From Tindallia californiensis (lineage in GTDB: Bacteria > Bacillota > Clostridia > Peptostreptococcales > Tindalliaceae), in the NCBI RefSeq assembly GCF_900107405.1, contig NZ_FNPV01000001.1:248001-312000 (forward strand): a stretch of 64,000 nucleotides of DNA, in the 5' to 3' direction. Under the pieces are notes generated by a model. It did no database searches and had not been told where the DNA came from. It saw only the letters and a list, made by a program, of their open reading frames with translations. Position 1 is the stretch's first letter. Each line of letters opens with the position of its first letter. The translations under genes and the position numbers were made by a program. This document shows, piece by piece, positions 29,408 through 38,659 of this stretch.

Positions 29408-29422
29408 TCTATCTTTACTTTT

Positions 29423-30163
29423 CTAATCCGGCAAATGACGTAAGCTTTTCGGTGCAAAATAATCAAAATGGTAGCGAATATATCCTTCTATCAGTTGTTG
29501 CAGTTCTTTGTTGATATCTTCCGGTACGGTTAACCGAGCCGCCGCTTTAAGGTCATGCTGCAGATAAAACCGTGCTAACTTTACGATTTGACAGGAAACA
29601 GGTTTCAGATCTTTTGCCTCGTGATCTTTGCTTGCACACACCATACCTCCCTGAGAGTTGCTGAAAAAAGGCATTGAATCGGATAAGCGGCTCCCACACA
29701 GAGAACAGGAAATAAAGTTGGGCTGATATCCATAGCTCGTTAACATCTTCAACTCAAAAGCCCTAATCAAAGAATCTATCTTAGTCTCTTCTCGGCACAT
29801 TAAGGTTAAGGTGTTACCAAAGTTTGAAAAAGCATCGCTGTTTCCTTGTCCTTCTAAGGCTTCCAACATAACCAGTTCAACACTGTAAGCTGCAAAAGCT
29901 AAGCGGTAATAGTCTTCTCTTAATGGATAAAAACTATGTCGGACTTCCACCTGGCTAACCGTATACATATTTTTACCTTTATAGAGCAAAAACTCAGCGT
30001 GGGTAAAAGGTTGTACGCCAGCCAGCATTTTACTTTTTGGTTTTCGAGAACCTTTTGCAATCGCACTCATTTTTCCGTGTTGCCGACTATATAGTGTCAG
30101 CAAACTATCCGCTTCTCGATATTTTTGACTCTTGAGAACAAAAGCTTCCGTACTTAATAACAT
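29423..30163 (-). CDS. recO: DNA repair protein RecO
   Basis: About 246 aa. An N-terminal OB-fold (TEAFVLKSQKYREADSLLTLYSR) precedes a zinc-binding segment (CSLCGSRLSDSMPFFSNSQGGMVC) in the C-terminal half. It acts with RecF and RecR to load RecA at gaps. The ATG at 30163 is favoured, as AAAGGTG lies about 7 nt upstream. It ends the phoH to recO cluster. No strong terminator was seen before the rib promoter. Confidence 0.92.
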   Translation of the reverse strand: MLLSTEAFVLKSQKYREADSLLTLYSRQHGKMSAIAKGSRKPKSKMLAGVQPFTHAEFLLYKGKNMYTVSQVEVRHSFYPLREDYYRLAFAAYSVELVMLEALEGQGNSDAFSNFGNTLTLMCREETKIDSLIRAFELKMLTSYGYQPNFISCSLCGSRLSDSMPFFSNSQGGMVCASKDHEAKDLKPVSCQIVKLARFYLQHDLKAAARLTVPEDINKELQQLIEGYIRYHFDYFAPKSLRHLPD

Positions 30164-30174
30164 CGATTTCACCT

Positions 30175-31065
30175 TTACTCTTTATACCCAAGATCTTTCA
30201 GTATATTATCCTGATCTCGCCATCCTTCTTTGACTTTTACCCATAACTCCAGGTGGACCTGATGGCCCAATAAATCTTCAATATCTTTTCGTGCCGCTTT
30301 TCCGATACCTTTAAGTTTCCTGCCATTTTTCCCAATAATAATCCCTTTATGAGATTTTTTCTCACAAAAGATAGCTGCTTGTATTTCCGTAAGGTTTTTT
30401 TCTTCCCGATAGGTCATTTTTTCTGTTATAACAGCAACGCCATGAGGAATTTCCTGTTCGAGATACTGAAGTACTTTTTCTCGAATTAATTCTGCCACCA
30501 TCGTTCGTTCCGGTTGATCCGTGTATTCATCTTCAGGAAAATAATGGGGTCCCTCTGGAAGATAGGCTTCAATGGTTCGTATCAATTGATTTATGTTTTC
30601 GCCAAGAGTCGCCGAAATAGGTATGATGGATTGAAAGAGACCTGTTTCATCATACTGCTGAAAGCAGATTTCCAGTTCTGCCGAATTGCTCATATCTATT
30701 TTGTTGATCACCAGAATAATGGGCGTCTCGGTTTTTTCTAACAACTCCATAATATAGCGATCACCTGGACCAATCCGTTTTTCCGGCTCCACCAGATATA
30801 AAATAGCATCGGCATCTTGCAATGTATTCAAGGCACTTTGCACCATATAATCTCCAAGCTTTGATGCCGGCTTGTGCAGACCAGGCGTATCGATTACTAT
30901 CATTTGGCTGTTTTCATTGTTGATAATACCTCTAATGTTATGACGGGTTGTCTGAGGCTTGGGAGACATAATGGCCACCTTTTCGCCTACCAACCTATTC
31001 ATCAAGGTTGATTTGCCAACGTTTGGACGTCCAACTACTGCTACAAATCCAGATTTAAATGCCAT
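30175..31065 (-). CDS. era: GTPase Era
   Basis: 296 aa. G1 GRPNVGKSTL, G3 DTPGLHKP and G4 NKID are present, with a C-terminal KH domain (GIIIGKNGRKLKGIGKAARKD) that binds the 3' end of 16S rRNA. It is a ribosome maturation factor. The start overlaps the end of cdd by 11 bp. Confidence 0.97.
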   Translation of the reverse strand: MAFKSGFVAVVGRPNVGKSTLMNRLVGEKVAIMSPKPQTTRHNIRGIINNENSQMIVIDTPGLHKPASKLGDYMVQSALNTLQDADAILYLVEPEKRIGPGDRYIMELLEKTETPIILVINKIDMSNSAELEICFQQYDETGLFQSIIPISATLGENINQLIRTIEAYLPEGPHYFPEDEYTDQPERTMVAELIREKVLQYLEQEIPHGVAVITEKMTYREEKNLTEIQAAIFCEKKSHKGIIIGKNGRKLKGIGKAARKDIEDLLGHQVHLELWVKVKEGWRDQDNILKDLGYKE

Positions 31066-31477
31066 AATTTTCCTCCTGTTGACTGGTTTTTAGGTCTGCT
31101 GGCGTGAAGGAGTGAGGTAATATTTCGCTGAGGGTATATACCTTGTACTCATCTTCTGATTTTGCCACAATCACTTTCAGTTCCGTTCCAAATTCGACCA
31201 ATACTTGACGACAAATTCCGCACGGAAAAGTGTACTGCTTTGGATCACCTGTCACAGCAATCGTTTCAAATTCACTTTCCCCTTCAGAGATTGCCTTAAA
31301 AACGGCCGTTCGCTCTGCACAATTAGTAGCGCCTAATGATGCGTTTTCTACATTACAGCCTGTATACACTTTTCCTGATTTTCCTAATAAGGCCGCCCCT
31401 ACCTTAAATTTCGAATAAGGTACATAGGCGTTTTCTCTTACCTGTAATGCACTTCTGATTAACTGTTGTTCTGTCAC
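31055..31477 (-). CDS. cdd: Cytidine deaminase
   Basis: 140 aa homotetramer-type deaminase. The zinc site is NCAERTAVFKA with PCGICRQVL, and the substrate Asn/Glu lie in GCNVENASLG. It converts cytidine to uridine in salvage. The GTG at 31477 is preferred, because the ATG three codons earlier is part of the AAAGGATG ribosome site. Its stop lies inside era. Confidence 0.93.
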   Translation of the reverse strand: MTEQQLIRSALQVRENAYVPYSKFKVGAALLGKSGKVYTGCNVENASLGATNCAERTAVFKAISEGESEFETIAVTGDPKQYTFPCGICRQVLVEFGTELKVIVAKSEDEYKVYTLSEILPHSFTPADLKTSQQEENYGI

Positions 31478-31497
31478 AAAGAACATCCTTTCACTCT

Positions 31498-32634
31498 CTA
31501 TTGGTTAATAGCTTTCTTCTGAAATGAAACTTCTAGGTTCTGCGGTAGGATTCCTATGTAGGTTTTCCCTGGGTTTAGCTGAATAGGTTTTCCTGACTTT
31601 TTTTCAATATACTCAGTCGCCGTACCATGGTTTGATTTCTGCCACTCAATAGCAACGGCCCGACCAGACGAAATAAAGTATCCCGTACCACTTCCGATAA
31701 CCGCCACTTCTCTTCGACCTTCCGTATCTCCTGGTATTAGGTGAATCTTAGTGCGTTGGAGAATTAAGTTGGTAAACATTAGTGGTTCATTAATTTCTTC
31801 ATCTAGATGATAGTTCCCTGACTGGTATTTTACATATTTTTTTGTTTCTGCATCGAAATCAAAGGAGGAGGTATAGGAAGCGGAGAAGGGAACTGTCACA
31901 TAATCAGCCCGTTGACCCCAGGGGATTATTTCCTCACCTTCTTTTACAAATTCCAAGCCAGAGGAAAAGTTTTCTTTCAATTCTTTTCTTAATTCTCTTC
32001 GTTCCCAGCCATCTTCCAGATGTTTTTGATTTGTATATACGCTGTGTTCCAACATCCTGGGTATCGCTCTACGTTCCGGATCTCTCCAGCATACAATTCC
32101 ATCAAGCCAAGAAAGCCCATCTAAATTAGGTGCTTTTGTTTGCTGAATATAGCTATAGGCTTGTGGACTGCCACCATAATGCATATAAACAGCATCGTGA
32201 TTCGCTGCCATATCAAGAAAATAATGCCGGGCACTTCGTATTGGCCCTATCTTTTCTGAATCATATACATGGAATACAGCCATCAATCTGGTGATATTTC
32301 CTTCGGCAAGGGTTTCGTAAAGAATGTCTGCCTGAGCAATACCGCTTTGTGGATATGCCGCAAGACTATTGTTTATCTGAAGGGCGATAGGTCTTTTATT
32401 TGCAGCTTCTTTCGGAATCCACTTGCCATTAAAAGGACTCTGTACCTTTCCTTCCGGAATAAAAGGGCCCTCTTCTTCTTCCGATGGATTTAATTGTTCA
32501 CTATCTGCTTCCAAGTCATTAATACCCTGCTCTACATTTTCTGAATCAGATTTGCATGCCGTAACAATCATCATTAGTAGAATGAGCATGAGAATACAAA
32601 TGCTTTGTTTATTTAATCGTTGCCTTATGGTCAC
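31498..32634 (-). CDS. DUF3048 (YerB-like) lipoprotein
   Basis: 378 aa. The lipoprotein signal ends MIVTAC. An acidic linker (LEADSEQLNPSEEEEG) and a DUF3048 pair of domains follow, with ALQINNSLAAYPQSGIAQAD and GPIRSARHYFLD as family landmarks. The function is unknown. Start GTG at 32634 with GGGGAGG 7 nt upstream. It is inserted between cdd and dgkA, which are adjacent in Bacillus. Confidence 0.85.
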   Translation of the reverse strand: MTIRQRLNKQSICILMLILLMMIVTACKSDSENVEQGINDLEADSEQLNPSEEEEGPFIPEGKVQSPFNGKWIPKEAANKRPIALQINNSLAAYPQSGIAQADILYETLAEGNITRLMAVFHVYDSEKIGPIRSARHYFLDMAANHDAVYMHYGGSPQAYSYIQQTKAPNLDGLSWLDGIVCWRDPERRAIPRMLEHSVYTNQKHLEDGWERRELRKELKENFSSGLEFVKEGEEIIPWGQRADYVTVPFSASYTSSFDFDAETKKYVKYQSGNYHLDEEINEPLMFTNLILQRTKIHLIPGDTEGRREVAVIGSGTGYFISSGRAVAIEWQKSNHGTATEYIEKKSGKPIQLNPGKTYIGILPQNLEVSFQKKAINQ

Positions 32635-32671
32635 TAATTTTCCTCCCCTTGCCTATAGGATATGTCCTCTC

Positions 32672-33373
32672 TTACGAAACTAAAAGTTGAAATATGATGG
32701 TTGTCATTAAAATACCTAGGATAGCGCCTACCAGCACTTCCAACAAATTATGAATCTTACCCTCCACCCTGCTCTGTGACACTAATAAGGCTAGAAACAA
32801 AGATAGGCCACTCACCAAAATGTTTGCTGTTATAAGACTAATGGCTGTTGCCGCAGAAAAAGCAAGGGCAGCGTGTCCACTTGGCATTCCTCCGGATAAG
32901 GGAGTTCCTTTTCCAAAATATACTTTTATTCCGATAATCAACACCGTAACCACAATAAATACAATAAAAGTAATGTGAACATCTGACTCTCTGATTGCAA
33001 AAATAACTTGTTGTGAAGCTGGATTTAAATGAGCTGCAAACAGAAGGTATCCGATAATCACTGCGTTAATTGAAGTGACAAGAACAGCTCCAGCCGCAAC
33101 ATTTTTAGCAATTTTTGCAAATATATTATACTGATCTGTCATAAGGTCTACGGTTGCTTCTACGGCCGTATTAACCATTTCGCAGGCTATGACCATGGTG
33201 ATCGTCACGAACAAAATCATCATTTCCCATCGATTCAATCTAAAAAAAAGGCTCATGATCAACACAATAGTCGCTATACTCACATGAATCCTCATGTTTC
33301 TCTGTGTCCGCAATGTATAGATAATCCCCTGAAATGCATAATTAAAACTGTTAATCAGTTTTTTGGCTTTCAT
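32672..33373 (-). CDS. Diacylglycerol/undecaprenol kinase fused to PAP2-type phosphatase
   Basis: 233 aa membrane protein of two parts. Residues 1-115 are a DgkA-type prokaryotic kinase (NSFNYAFQGIIYTLRTQRNMRIH, and EMVNTAVEATVDLM). Residues about 130-233 form a short PAP2 phosphatase with GGMPSGHAALAFS and SRVEGKIHNLLEVLVG. The fusion puts a lipid kinase and a lipid-phosphate phosphatase in one chain, perhaps acting on undecaprenol/undecaprenyl phosphate (inference). It sits where dgkA normally lies, between ybeY and cdd. Confidence 0.87.
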   Translation of the reverse strand: MKAKKLINSFNYAFQGIIYTLRTQRNMRIHVSIATIVLIMSLFFRLNRWEMMILFVTITMVIACEMVNTAVEATVDLMTDQYNIFAKIAKNVAAGAVLVTSINAVIIGYLLFAAHLNPASQQVIFAIRESDVHITFIVFIVVTVLIIGIKVYFGKGTPLSGGMPSGHAALAFSAATAISLITANILVSGLSLFLALLVSQSRVEGKIHNLLEVLVGAILGILMTTIIFQLLVS

Positions 33374-33391
33374 TATGAAACCTCCAGATAC

Positions 33392-33850
33392 TTAGTCAGA
33401 AGAAAGATTCATCAGGGACATTACCTTTTTCTCTTGCTGCCGCATAATTTGCTTATCGCTATCGATCATATGGTCATATCCCATCAAATGAAAAACACTG
33501 TGTATGATCAAATAAATCATTTCACGCTTAACGCTATGCCCATACTCGATGGCTTGCTCCATCATTTTATCCGCTGAAATAACGATGTCGCCCAATAATT
33601 TTTCTTCCAGCTCCGGCCCCTGAAAATCCATAGGAAAGGAGAGAACATCTGTCGCCTCATCCTTCTGTCGATAGTGAAGATTAAGGTCATGTATTTCCTG
33701 ATTGCTGACAAAGGATATGCTTAGCTGATATTCACAGGAATATTCTTCCACCTCATAACAATAGGCAACGGCTTTTTCAATTAACTTAATTTCTTCTTCC
33801 GTTACATCAAATACATCTTGCCTGTTATCGATATCAATTAAAATCGTCAT
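33392..33850 (-). CDS. ybeY: Endoribonuclease YbeY (16S rRNA maturation)
   Basis: 152 aa. The metal-binding signature HxxxHxxGYDH is seen as IIHSVFHLMGYDH. ATDVLSFPMDF precedes it, as in the family. It is required for 16S rRNA 3' end processing and ribosome quality control. It overlaps or abuts the 7TM-HD gene, with 1 bp between them. Confidence 0.95.
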   Translation of the reverse strand: MTILIDIDNRQDVFDVTEEEIKLIEKAVAYCYEVEEYSCEYQLSISFVSNQEIHDLNLHYRQKDEATDVLSFPMDFQGPELEEKLLGDIVISADKMMEQAIEYGHSVKREMIYLIIHSVFHLMGYDHMIDSDKQIMRQQEKKVMSLMNLSSD

Positions 33851-33851
33851 T

Positions 33852-35990
33852 TCACTTCCTACCTTTCAATTCTTTGATATCCATTTCCGGATATTTAATT
33901 CTTTCATGCATAATCCCTGCCAGCATTTTCGCAAATACCTGTCTGATATCTTTCAACTCTGTAAGGGTTAATTGGCTGTCCTCCAGTTGGCCGTCTTCCA
34001 GTTTTGACTGAATGATTTTTTTGATCACTTGTTCTATTTTGTCTCTATTAGGACTTTCAAGACTCCTAACAGCTGCTTCTGCTGAATCAGCCAGCATCAA
34101 AATAGCCGTCTCTCTTGTTTGTGGTATCGGCCCCGGATAACGATACATCATTTCATCTATCGTTTTAGGGTCTTCACATTCTGACTGTGCTTTATGATAG
34201 AAATAAGCAGCCAGCGTGGTCCCATGATGTTCTTTGATAAAAGCAAGGATCTCATTTGGCAGTTTATTTTTCTCTCCGATTTCAATGCCATCTTTAACAT
34301 GGCCTGTAATAATCAGGGCACTTAGAGATGGTGCCAGTTTATCGTGGGGATTCTCTGATGTAAACTGATTCTCTTTGAAAAAGTAGGGTCTTTTCACTTT
34401 TCCTATATCATGATAAAAAGCCCCCACCCGAACGAGCAAACCGTCTCCACCGATCTCGTTAACAGCCGCTTCTGCCAGATTACCCACCACGATGCTATGG
34501 TGGTACGTTCCTGGAGCTTCCATCAGAAGTTGTTTAAGCAACGGATGAGATGGATTGGATAATTCTATGAGCTTGACAGACGTTAAAATTGAAAAACTGT
34601 ATTCCCAGAAAGGCAATGTGCCAATCGCTAATATGGCACAAAGAATACCGTTAAACAGACCCATTCCTGCATCCTGTAAAACATGCAGGGTTTGATGGTT
34701 GCCAATAAGACCAAAGCTAGTAATAATAATCACATTGGATATCCCTACCATTAATCCAGAAAAAAATATTTTCCCTCTCTGTTTTGTGTTAATCATACTT
34801 AGAACAGCCACCGTGCCACCTGTCAGCCCCATGACTAGAATCATCAGGTCATTCCCTGCCATAATGGCAATAAGAATACTTAAGACCGCATTAGCAATTA
34901 AGGCAAGCCTAGCTTCCAGCAATAATGTTAATAGCATTGCTCCTGTAGCAATGGGGATCAGGTAAATGGTTAACACCCCAATGGGTTTTGCTGATATCAG
35001 GACCAGTAACATGATAATCACCAGCAGTAAGATTCTTTTGGTTTTATAGAAATACTCAGGATGAAAAAGCCATATATAGCCTGTCATAATGGCCATTATT
35101 AGCAAAATAACAGAGGATATACCGCTATATAACCTGGCATCTGGACGAAACTCGCTTTCTATTAAGCCTAACTCTTTCATGATAACAAAAGTGTCTACTG
35201 AAATTCTTTCTCCTTGCTCTGCTAAAATATCTCCTCTTCGAATTACTACTGGCGTAATTGCTTCTCTGGCTTCTTCTCTAAGCTGCTCCGTTGATTCAAC
35301 ATCCATAAACTGATTTGGTCTGATGGTAGCGTTGATCACAGCTATTGCTGATTCTTTTAAGGGTTCGTCCAGTTCTGTTAAAGAATTGAAAAAATCTCTG
35401 ATTTCACTTTTTTCTTCCTGAAGTTCCGCTACCTTGATGCCACTATTCATGCCTTGAGCAGCAATTTCGTAAAGATAGTTTTCAACACTGTTTAATCGTT
35501 CTTCTGGCGCTTGTAAAAACGCCTGTAAATGAACATCCGTAATTCCAAGATGGTTATCTTCCATCTGATTTAACTGTTCTCTAAGTGCTTCCTCTTCTTG
35601 TTTTACTTGGTATAGTTTTTCAAAAAATTTTTCAATATCATTTTTCACTTCATTAAAAACAGCAGAGTCCGTCCGATAAACGGAGGTGATTTCTTCAGCC
35701 GCTTCTCGCCTTAAGTTTTCCGTAGTATGCGTATCGATAATCATTCTGGGTGAAGTAATGTTCTCCGGTGCTATCTGACCGGCCCTTAACTGATACTGCA
35801 CCGGTTGAAGACTGATTAACAGCAAATAAAAAGTCGTAACAAAAAAAAGCATACCTAATAGAACATAGTGCCATGTTAGTTTTCGTGATAGAATTTTCTT
35901 TTCATCATGAGCTGATAGCTTCTTTTTTTCCAGTATTCTTTTCTTTTGCATCCTGGCTCTTCGCTGACTTAATTTTTCAAAAACTCCCAT
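33852..35990 (-). CDS. 7TM-HD domain phosphodiesterase (PgpH/YqfF family)
   Basis: About 712 aa. One N-terminal helix, a large extracytoplasmic domain (7TMR-HDED), seven membrane helices (about 300-480) and a cytoplasmic HD domain with FYHDIGKVKRPYFF and a second His motif (EHHGTTLAAYF). Characterised relatives degrade c-di-AMP, and the same is expected here. The ATG at 35990 has GGGGG 5 nt upstream, while the ATG at 36002 lacks a site. It follows phoH as in Bacillus. Confidence 0.9.
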   Translation of the reverse strand: MGVFEKLSQRRARMQKKRILEKKKLSAHDEKKILSRKLTWHYVLLGMLFFVTTFYLLLISLQPVQYQLRAGQIAPENITSPRMIIDTHTTENLRREAAEEITSVYRTDSAVFNEVKNDIEKFFEKLYQVKQEEEALREQLNQMEDNHLGITDVHLQAFLQAPEERLNSVENYLYEIAAQGMNSGIKVAELQEEKSEIRDFFNSLTELDEPLKESAIAVINATIRPNQFMDVESTEQLREEAREAITPVVIRRGDILAEQGERISVDTFVIMKELGLIESEFRPDARLYSGISSVILLIMAIMTGYIWLFHPEYFYKTKRILLLVIIMLLVLISAKPIGVLTIYLIPIATGAMLLTLLLEARLALIANAVLSILIAIMAGNDLMILVMGLTGGTVAVLSMINTKQRGKIFFSGLMVGISNVIIITSFGLIGNHQTLHVLQDAGMGLFNGILCAILAIGTLPFWEYSFSILTSVKLIELSNPSHPLLKQLLMEAPGTYHHSIVVGNLAEAAVNEIGGDGLLVRVGAFYHDIGKVKRPYFFKENQFTSENPHDKLAPSLSALIITGHVKDGIEIGEKNKLPNEILAFIKEHHGTTLAAYFYHKAQSECEDPKTIDEMMYRYPGPIPQTRETAILMLADSAEAAVRSLESPNRDKIEQVIKKIIQSKLEDGQLEDSQLTLTELKDIRQVFAKMLAGIMHERIKYPEMDIKELKGRK

Positions 35991-36020
35991 GGAAACCCCC
36001 ATTTTTATGCGATCAATAAG

Positions 36021-36977
36021 TTATTTTTTGTTTTCATAAGCATTAATAATTTTTTGAACAAGTGAGTGTCTCACAACATCTTGCTGCGTTAAATAAACCC
36101 GTCCTATTTCACTTATGTCTTTCACTATTTCCAGAGCCTGTATCAGGCCAGATGATTTTCCCCGAGGTAAGTCAATTTGTGTCACATCTCCAGTGATAAC
36201 CGTTTTGGAACCTATTCCCATACGGGTTAAAAACATTTTCATCTGTTCTTCTGTTGTATTCTGTGCTTCATCCAAAATGACAAAAGAATTCTCTAATGTC
36301 CTACCTCGCATATAGGCTAGTGGTGCTACTTCTATTAACCCTCTTTCCATATATTTTTGAAACTTTTCATATCCTAATATATCAAAAAGAGAATCATACA
36401 AAGGTCTTAAGTAAGGATCTACTTTTTCTTTAAGATCGCCTGGTAAAAAACCTAAGTTTTCACCTGCTTCAATAGCAGGACGGGTAAGTATTATTTTGTT
36501 TACTTCTTTCAACCCAAAAGCTTTTACCGCCATTGCAACCGCTAAATAAGTTTTTCCTGTTCCAGCAGGTCCAATGCCAAAAGTTAGGTCTTTTTCTTGC
36601 ATAACAGAAACGTAATATGACTGTCCAACGGTTTTAGGTTTTATCGTTTTTCCTTTTGCTGTCATATAAATCGGTTCACTAACAAATTCCTGAACACTAT
36701 TTGAATTGCCCTGAATCAACTGTTGAAGAAAGTATTCTACTTTTTGAGAAGTGATATCGCCGCTTATTTTCTTTTCTTGCATTAATAAGGACAAAAGTTC
36801 TTCCGCCAAAGAAACATTGACAGATTTTCCTATTAAGAGTATGTTGTCATCACGATTAATAAGTTCCACACCTAGGGTTTTTCTAATCATTCTAGCATGC
36901 TTATCTTGAATGCCAAATAATTCGCGCACTAATGCGGCATCAGGTATGCGAATCGATTTTTGTGCTTCTGGTGTCAA
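36021..36977 (-). CDS. phoH: PhoH family ATPase
   Basis: 318 aa. N-terminal KH-like region, then a P-loop ATPase with GPAGTGKTYLAVAMAVKA and the Walker B-like FVILDEAQNTT. The function in RNA metabolism is not settled. Start TTG at 36977 with GGAGG 7 nt upstream. It is the first gene of the phoH to recO transcript, with a TATAAT box at 37022-37027. Confidence 0.93.
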   Translation of the reverse strand: MTPEAQKSIRIPDAALVRELFGIQDKHARMIRKTLGVELINRDDNILLIGKSVNVSLAEELLSLLMQEKKISGDITSQKVEYFLQQLIQGNSNSVQEFVSEPIYMTAKGKTIKPKTVGQSYYVSVMQEKDLTFGIGPAGTGKTYLAVAMAVKAFGLKEVNKIILTRPAIEAGENLGFLPGDLKEKVDPYLRPLYDSLFDILGYEKFQKYMERGLIEVAPLAYMRGRTLENSFVILDEAQNTTEEQMKMFLTRMGIGSKTVITGDVTQIDLPRGKSSGLIQALEIVKDISEIGRVYLTQQDVVRHSLVQKIINAYENKK

Positions 36978-37021
36978 AGAATAACCTCCATTTCTTTGTA
37001 ATAAAAAGATTTCTCTAGCCC

Positions 37022-37027
37022 ATTATA
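37022..37027 (-). promoter_or_regulatory. -10 box upstream of phoH
   Basis: A perfect TATAAT on the minus strand, 45 bp before the phoH start. The -35 at 17 bp is weak. Confidence 0.5.
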
Positions 37028-37091
37028 CCTTATTATCTGTCTCCACTCCACTTTTTTTCATGAAACGGACTCTTCGTCCGGTAATCGCTGA

Positions 37092-37130
37092 TAATAAAAG
37101 GAGCGCCCAAGATCAGCGCTCCTTTTATTA
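37092..37130 (-). terminator. Terminator after the floA operon
   Basis: A perfect 15-bp stem (arms at 37092-37106 and 37116-37130, core AAGGAGCGC/GCGCTCCTT) with a 9-nt loop. It lies 5 bp beyond the stop of the charged protein gene. A second small hairpin (CGGAC/GTCCG, 37067-37081) follows. Confidence 0.85.
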
Positions 37131-37135
37131 CTTTT

Positions 37136-37636
37136 TTAATTTTTTCGATGTCCTTTTGGTTTTCCAAGTATTTCAGAAAACACGATCCCATTATAAATAC
37201 TTTGTTGATTCACTTGAAGTCGTCCTGCTGAAAGACCATCCTTAATTTCATTGGCATAAATAGGACTCTTTTGCTTTGCTTCCTTTGTTGGTTCCGGTAT
37301 TGATTTTTTCTTGTGTTCTTTTTTAGTGCTTTTCTCTTTGTGAATCGGGCTTGTTGTATTTTCTTTGCTTTTTTCTTCTTTACGTTCTTTTTCTTGAGAC
37401 CCTGATTCCAATTCTTTTTGCATTTCTCTAAAAATATCTTGAAGTGTGCGTTTCCCTTTAGGTTGCTTAGATTTTTGAGAAGATGTTTCAACTGGCGATG
37501 AAGCTGTTTCTATATCAGACTGACGAGTGGTGACTGTCTGTTGTTTTTTTCTTTGCTGCTGAGCCTGCTTTCGCTTATTAGTAAGGGAAGACAGTGCAAT
37601 TAAAACCACAAATATGAGGATGCTTTCAATTTGCAT
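37136..37636 (-). CDS. Single-pass membrane protein with long charged region, downstream of floA
   Basis: 166 aa. One N-terminal membrane helix (ESILIFVVLIALSSL) is followed by a Lys/Glu/Gln-rich, probably disordered region. A conserved-looking C-terminal block (NGIVFSEILGKPKG) closes the protein. I do not recognise the family. It lies 12 bp after floA and is the last gene before the terminator, so a role at the membrane with the flotillin is likely by context only. In Bacillus this interval holds yqfB, yqfC and yqfD. Confidence 0.7.
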   Translation of the reverse strand: MQIESILIFVVLIALSSLTNKRKQAQQQRKKQQTVTTRQSDIETASSPVETSSQKSKQPKGKRTLQDIFREMQKELESGSQEKERKEEKSKENTTSPIHKEKSTKKEHKKKSIPEPTKEAKQKSPIYANEIKDGLSAGRLQVNQQSIYNGIVFSEILGKPKGHRKN

Positions 37637-37648
37637 ACCATCACTTCC

Positions 37649-38650
37649 TTATTTGTCCGTTTGATCATCGTTTGGTGACTGATTAATTTTAGAAATAGCA
37701 TTTCTCATTTCTGTGTCAGACATTACATTTTTCATGTTGTAATAATCCATCACGCCTAAATTACCGTCTTTAAGAGCCTGAGACAGCGCTTTTGGTATTT
37801 CGGCTTCGGCTTCAACTACTTTTGCTCGCATTTCTTCGACAGCTGCTTTCATTTCCTGCTCTTTTGCTACTGCCATTGCTCTTCTTTCCTCTGCTTTTGC
37901 CTGTGCAATTCGTTTGTCTGCATCTGCCTGATCTGTCTGAAGCTGAGCACCAATGTTTCGACCAATATCAATATCCGCTATATCAATGGATAAAATTTCA
38001 AAAGCAGTTCCTGCATCCAGTCCTTTTGTCAGAACCGTTCTGGAGATTAGGTCCGGATTTTCCAAAACATCTTTATGTGCATCCGAAGAACCTACAGTCG
38101 TAACAATACCTTCTCCAACACGCGCAATAATCGTTTCTTCACCAGCACCCCCAACCAGACGCTCAATATTTGCACGTACAGTCACCCGTGCCTTAACCAT
38201 CACTTCTATCCCATTTTTTGCAACAGCGGCAATTTTAGGTGTTTCAATAACTTTAGGGTTTACGCTGACTTGTACTGCCTGCAACACATCTCGGCCTGCC
38301 AGGTCAATGGCTGCTGCCCGTTCAAATACCAGGTTAATTTCTGCTCGTTGTGCTGCAATCAAGGCGTCTACCACCCGATTGACATCTCCACCAGCTAAAA
38401 AGTGAGCTTCCAGCTTGTCTGAATTCATCTCAAGACCAGCTTTTGTTGCTTTAATGAGTGGGTTTACAATACTAGAGGGCCTAACTCTTCTAAATCGCAT
38501 TCCTACCAGCGTGAAAATTCCTATCCTCACTCCGGAAAACATAGCTGTTATCCATAATCCAATCGGGAAAAAGCTTAAGAACACCGATAAGATCACCAAA
38601 ATAACCGCCAAAGTAATAATAAGACCAATTAATGTTTCAATGGGCATCAT
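37649..38650 (-). CDS. floA: Flotillin-like protein FloA
   Basis: 333 aa. A short hydrophobic hairpin or helix (about 8-45) anchors it. An SPFH domain follows ([39 protein letters not shown]), then a coiled-coil rich in Ala, Glu and Lys ([18 protein letters not shown]). It organises functional membrane microdomains in Firmicutes. It lies next to the nfeD gene, its usual partner. Confidence 0.95.
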   Translation of the reverse strand: MMPIETLIGLIITLAVILVILSVFLSFFPIGLWITAMFSGVRIGIFTLVGMRFRRVRPSSIVNPLIKATKAGLEMNSDKLEAHFLAGGDVNRVVDALIAAQRAEINLVFERAAAIDLAGRDVLQAVQVSVNPKVIETPKIAAVAKNGIEVMVKARVTVRANIERLVGGAGEETIIARVGEGIVTTVGSSDAHKDVLENPDLISRTVLTKGLDAGTAFEILSIDIADIDIGRNIGAQLQTDQADADKRIAQAKAEERRAMAVAKEQEMKAAVEEMRAKVVEAEAEIPKALSQALKDGNLGVMDYYNMKNVMSDTEMRNAISKINQSPNDDQTDK

Positions 38651-38659
38651 TCATTCCTC

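Noticed and set aside
37953-38405. Plus-strand open frame antisense to floA
   Set aside because: Shadow of the Ala-rich coiled coil of floA. No ribosome site and no independent promoter.
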